From Cyanodermella asteris (taxonomy: Eukaryota; Ascomycota; Lecanoromycetes; Ostropales; Stictidaceae): DNA of 64,000 bases. The stretch lies in the NCBI GenBank assembly GCA_900618795.1, contig UYJD01000006.1, positions 380,391 to 444,390 of the forward strand, in the 5' to 3' direction. The position numbers and the translations under genes were made by a program. The notes below the pieces were generated by a model. That model ran no database searches and was not told where the DNA came from. It saw only the letters and a program-made list of their open reading frames with translations. Shown here piece after piece: positions 63,124-64,000 of this stretch (position 1 is the first letter of the stretch; every line of letters starts with the position of its first letter).

Positions 63124-63729
63124 ATGGCTTCTTACTTCCCTGAACGTCCTCCCCTCACGGCGGAAACCATCTCCCACGGCTTGTCCCTCGCGCTTCAAGC
63201 TCAAATCGATGGCACGGCAAACCACAAGCGGCCCTTCGCCGCCGTCCTCCTCGCGCCCGATCGATCCACCATTCTGCTTCGACAATTTTCTCTCTCCCAC
63301 TACCAACACGCCGAGTCCGAACTCTGCCGCTCCGCCGCCGCTCAATACACTCCCGAGTATCTCTGGCAATGCACAATGTACTCTACCTGGGAGCCATGTG
63401 CCATGTGTGCTGCCACACTCTACTGGGCGAACATTGGCACGTTGGTGTACGGTGCGAGCGAGAAGGCGCTGCACCTAGTTGTCGGACCCGGAAACGTGGA
63501 GAACTTCACGCTGGATCTGGATTGTAGGCTCGTTTTTGGGACAGGACAGAAAGATATCAGGGTCGTTGGCCCTGTCCATTCAGAATGGAACGGGAACGGC
63601 GACGAACATCGCGTCGGTGGGGACTGGGAAGCGAAAGTTTGTGAACAGGCTTGGGTCAGCTATTGGAGAAAACAGAGGGGAATGGACGGCGTGGAGTGGT
63701 CTGCACTTGCAAAGGAGAAAGTAACGTGA
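63124..63729 (+). CDS. Cytidine/deoxycytidylate deaminase-fold protein (nucleoside or tRNA deaminase-like)
   Basis: A single exon encodes 201 residues. The zinc-binding CDA motifs are intact: HAE at 62-64 (His ligand and proton-shuttle Glu) and PCAMC at 91-95 (two Cys ligands). The fold runs from the PFAAVLL strand to the GTLVYGAS strand. The order and the YSTWEPCAMCAATLYWANIG block fit the TadA/guanine-deaminase branch. Substrate could be guanine, cytosine, a nucleoside or a tRNA adenosine; the sequence does not decide. The C-terminal 45 residues (WNGNGDEHRVGGDWEAKV) are not part of the core. No signal peptide. Length is usual for fungal members. Confidence 0.88.
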   Translation: MASYFPERPPLTAETISHGLSLALQAQIDGTANHKRPFAAVLLAPDRSTILLRQFSLSHYQHAESELCRSAAAQYTPEYLWQCTMYSTWEPCAMCAATLYWANIGTLVYGASEKALHLVVGPGNVENFTLDLDCRLVFGTGQKDIRVVGPVHSEWNGNGDEHRVGGDWEAKVCEQAWVSYWRKQRGMDGVEWSALAKEKVT

Positions 63730-64000
63730 AGGTCTAATCGAAATCTCCTAATGAGTCACACATGATTAAATGAGCGAACGCAAGAATATGCCTGTTATTG
63801 ATCAGTGTGTTGGGCTTTGGAAGAAGCCCTTGAGGCGAATAGTGGTCTTCCTGCCCCAATACATTAATTCTGTCCGAGGTATGTTTGGCGCATATTTTTA
63901 CGTGCGATCATTTGGGTGGTGCAACTTCCTGACTGTTTTGCGACGTTGGGCTGCAAGATGTGAAGGCAAAAAGTGTTAAAGAAGGAACCGGTGTTGCGAG
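63730..64000. other. Right edge, no gene seen
   Basis: About 270 bases after the deaminase stop. No feature was recognised. Confidence 0.5.

Overview
The window is nuclear DNA of a filamentous ascomycete (Pezizomycotina). The evidence is short introns (mostly 50-66 nt, GTRNGT donors, CTRAC-type branch points), small promoters, and fungal-specific products: a bifunctional ergothioneine synthase Egt1, a QDE-1/SAD-1-type RNA-dependent RNA polymerase, She9/Mdm33, and a secreted S28 peptidase. A Dothideomycete is my guess, not a demonstrated fact. About 21 genes are well supported. Two assembly gaps are present (169 N at 32844-33012 and 25 N at 51442-51466). No tRNA, rRNA, CRISPR or intact transposon was seen.

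Layout. 0-8 kb: the 3' end of a cytochrome P450, a RidA-family protein, a sterol-desaturase/fatty-acid-hydroxylase enzyme, the proteasome regulator PI31, and a 749-aa protein of unknown function. 9-14 kb: a divergent pair of secreted hydrolases (S28 serine peptidase and a TIM-barrel glycoside hydrolase). 14-27 kb: housekeeping genes, namely phosphomannose isomerase, scavenger decapping enzyme DcpS, a SUMO protease (Ulp1/SENP), a WD40 protein and the Rad51 paralogue Rad57. 27-36 kb: an accessory-looking stretch with decayed secreted-protein coding sequence, a P450 with an apparent one-base frameshift, a Baeyer-Villiger-type monooxygenase, a gap, and a Trp/Pro-repeat protein with a degenerate J-like HPN motif. 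37-41 kb: an NCS1 purine-cytosine permease, then about 2 kb of frameshift-broken coding sequence. 41-48 kb: She9/Mdm33, a 765-aa AT-hook protein whose tail resembles a RAD51-binding motif, and a secreted GH3 beta-glucosidase. 48-52.3 kb: gene-poor and repeat-bearing, with two small unknown genes and a hairpin beside the second gap. 52.8-64 kb: RdRP (RNA silencing), Egt1 (ergothioneine synthesis), a weak hypothetical gene, a small conserved fungal protein and a CDA-fold deaminase.

Functional themes. Secreted carbon and peptide scavenging (S28, glycoside hydrolase, GH3) sits beside core metabolism and genome maintenance (Rad57, Ulp1, the AT-hook protein). The P450 and BVMO genes, on the same strand and about 0.9 kb apart, look like an oxidative tailoring or catabolic pair, but one is apparently broken. 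No complete secondary-metabolite cluster is visible. The signals most worth checking are a five-palindrome array at the 3' end of DcpS, the decayed genes around 27 and 39-40 kb, unusually long introns in RdRP and Egt1, and stopless in-frame introns in PI31 and DcpS. I found no convincing wholly new biological system.
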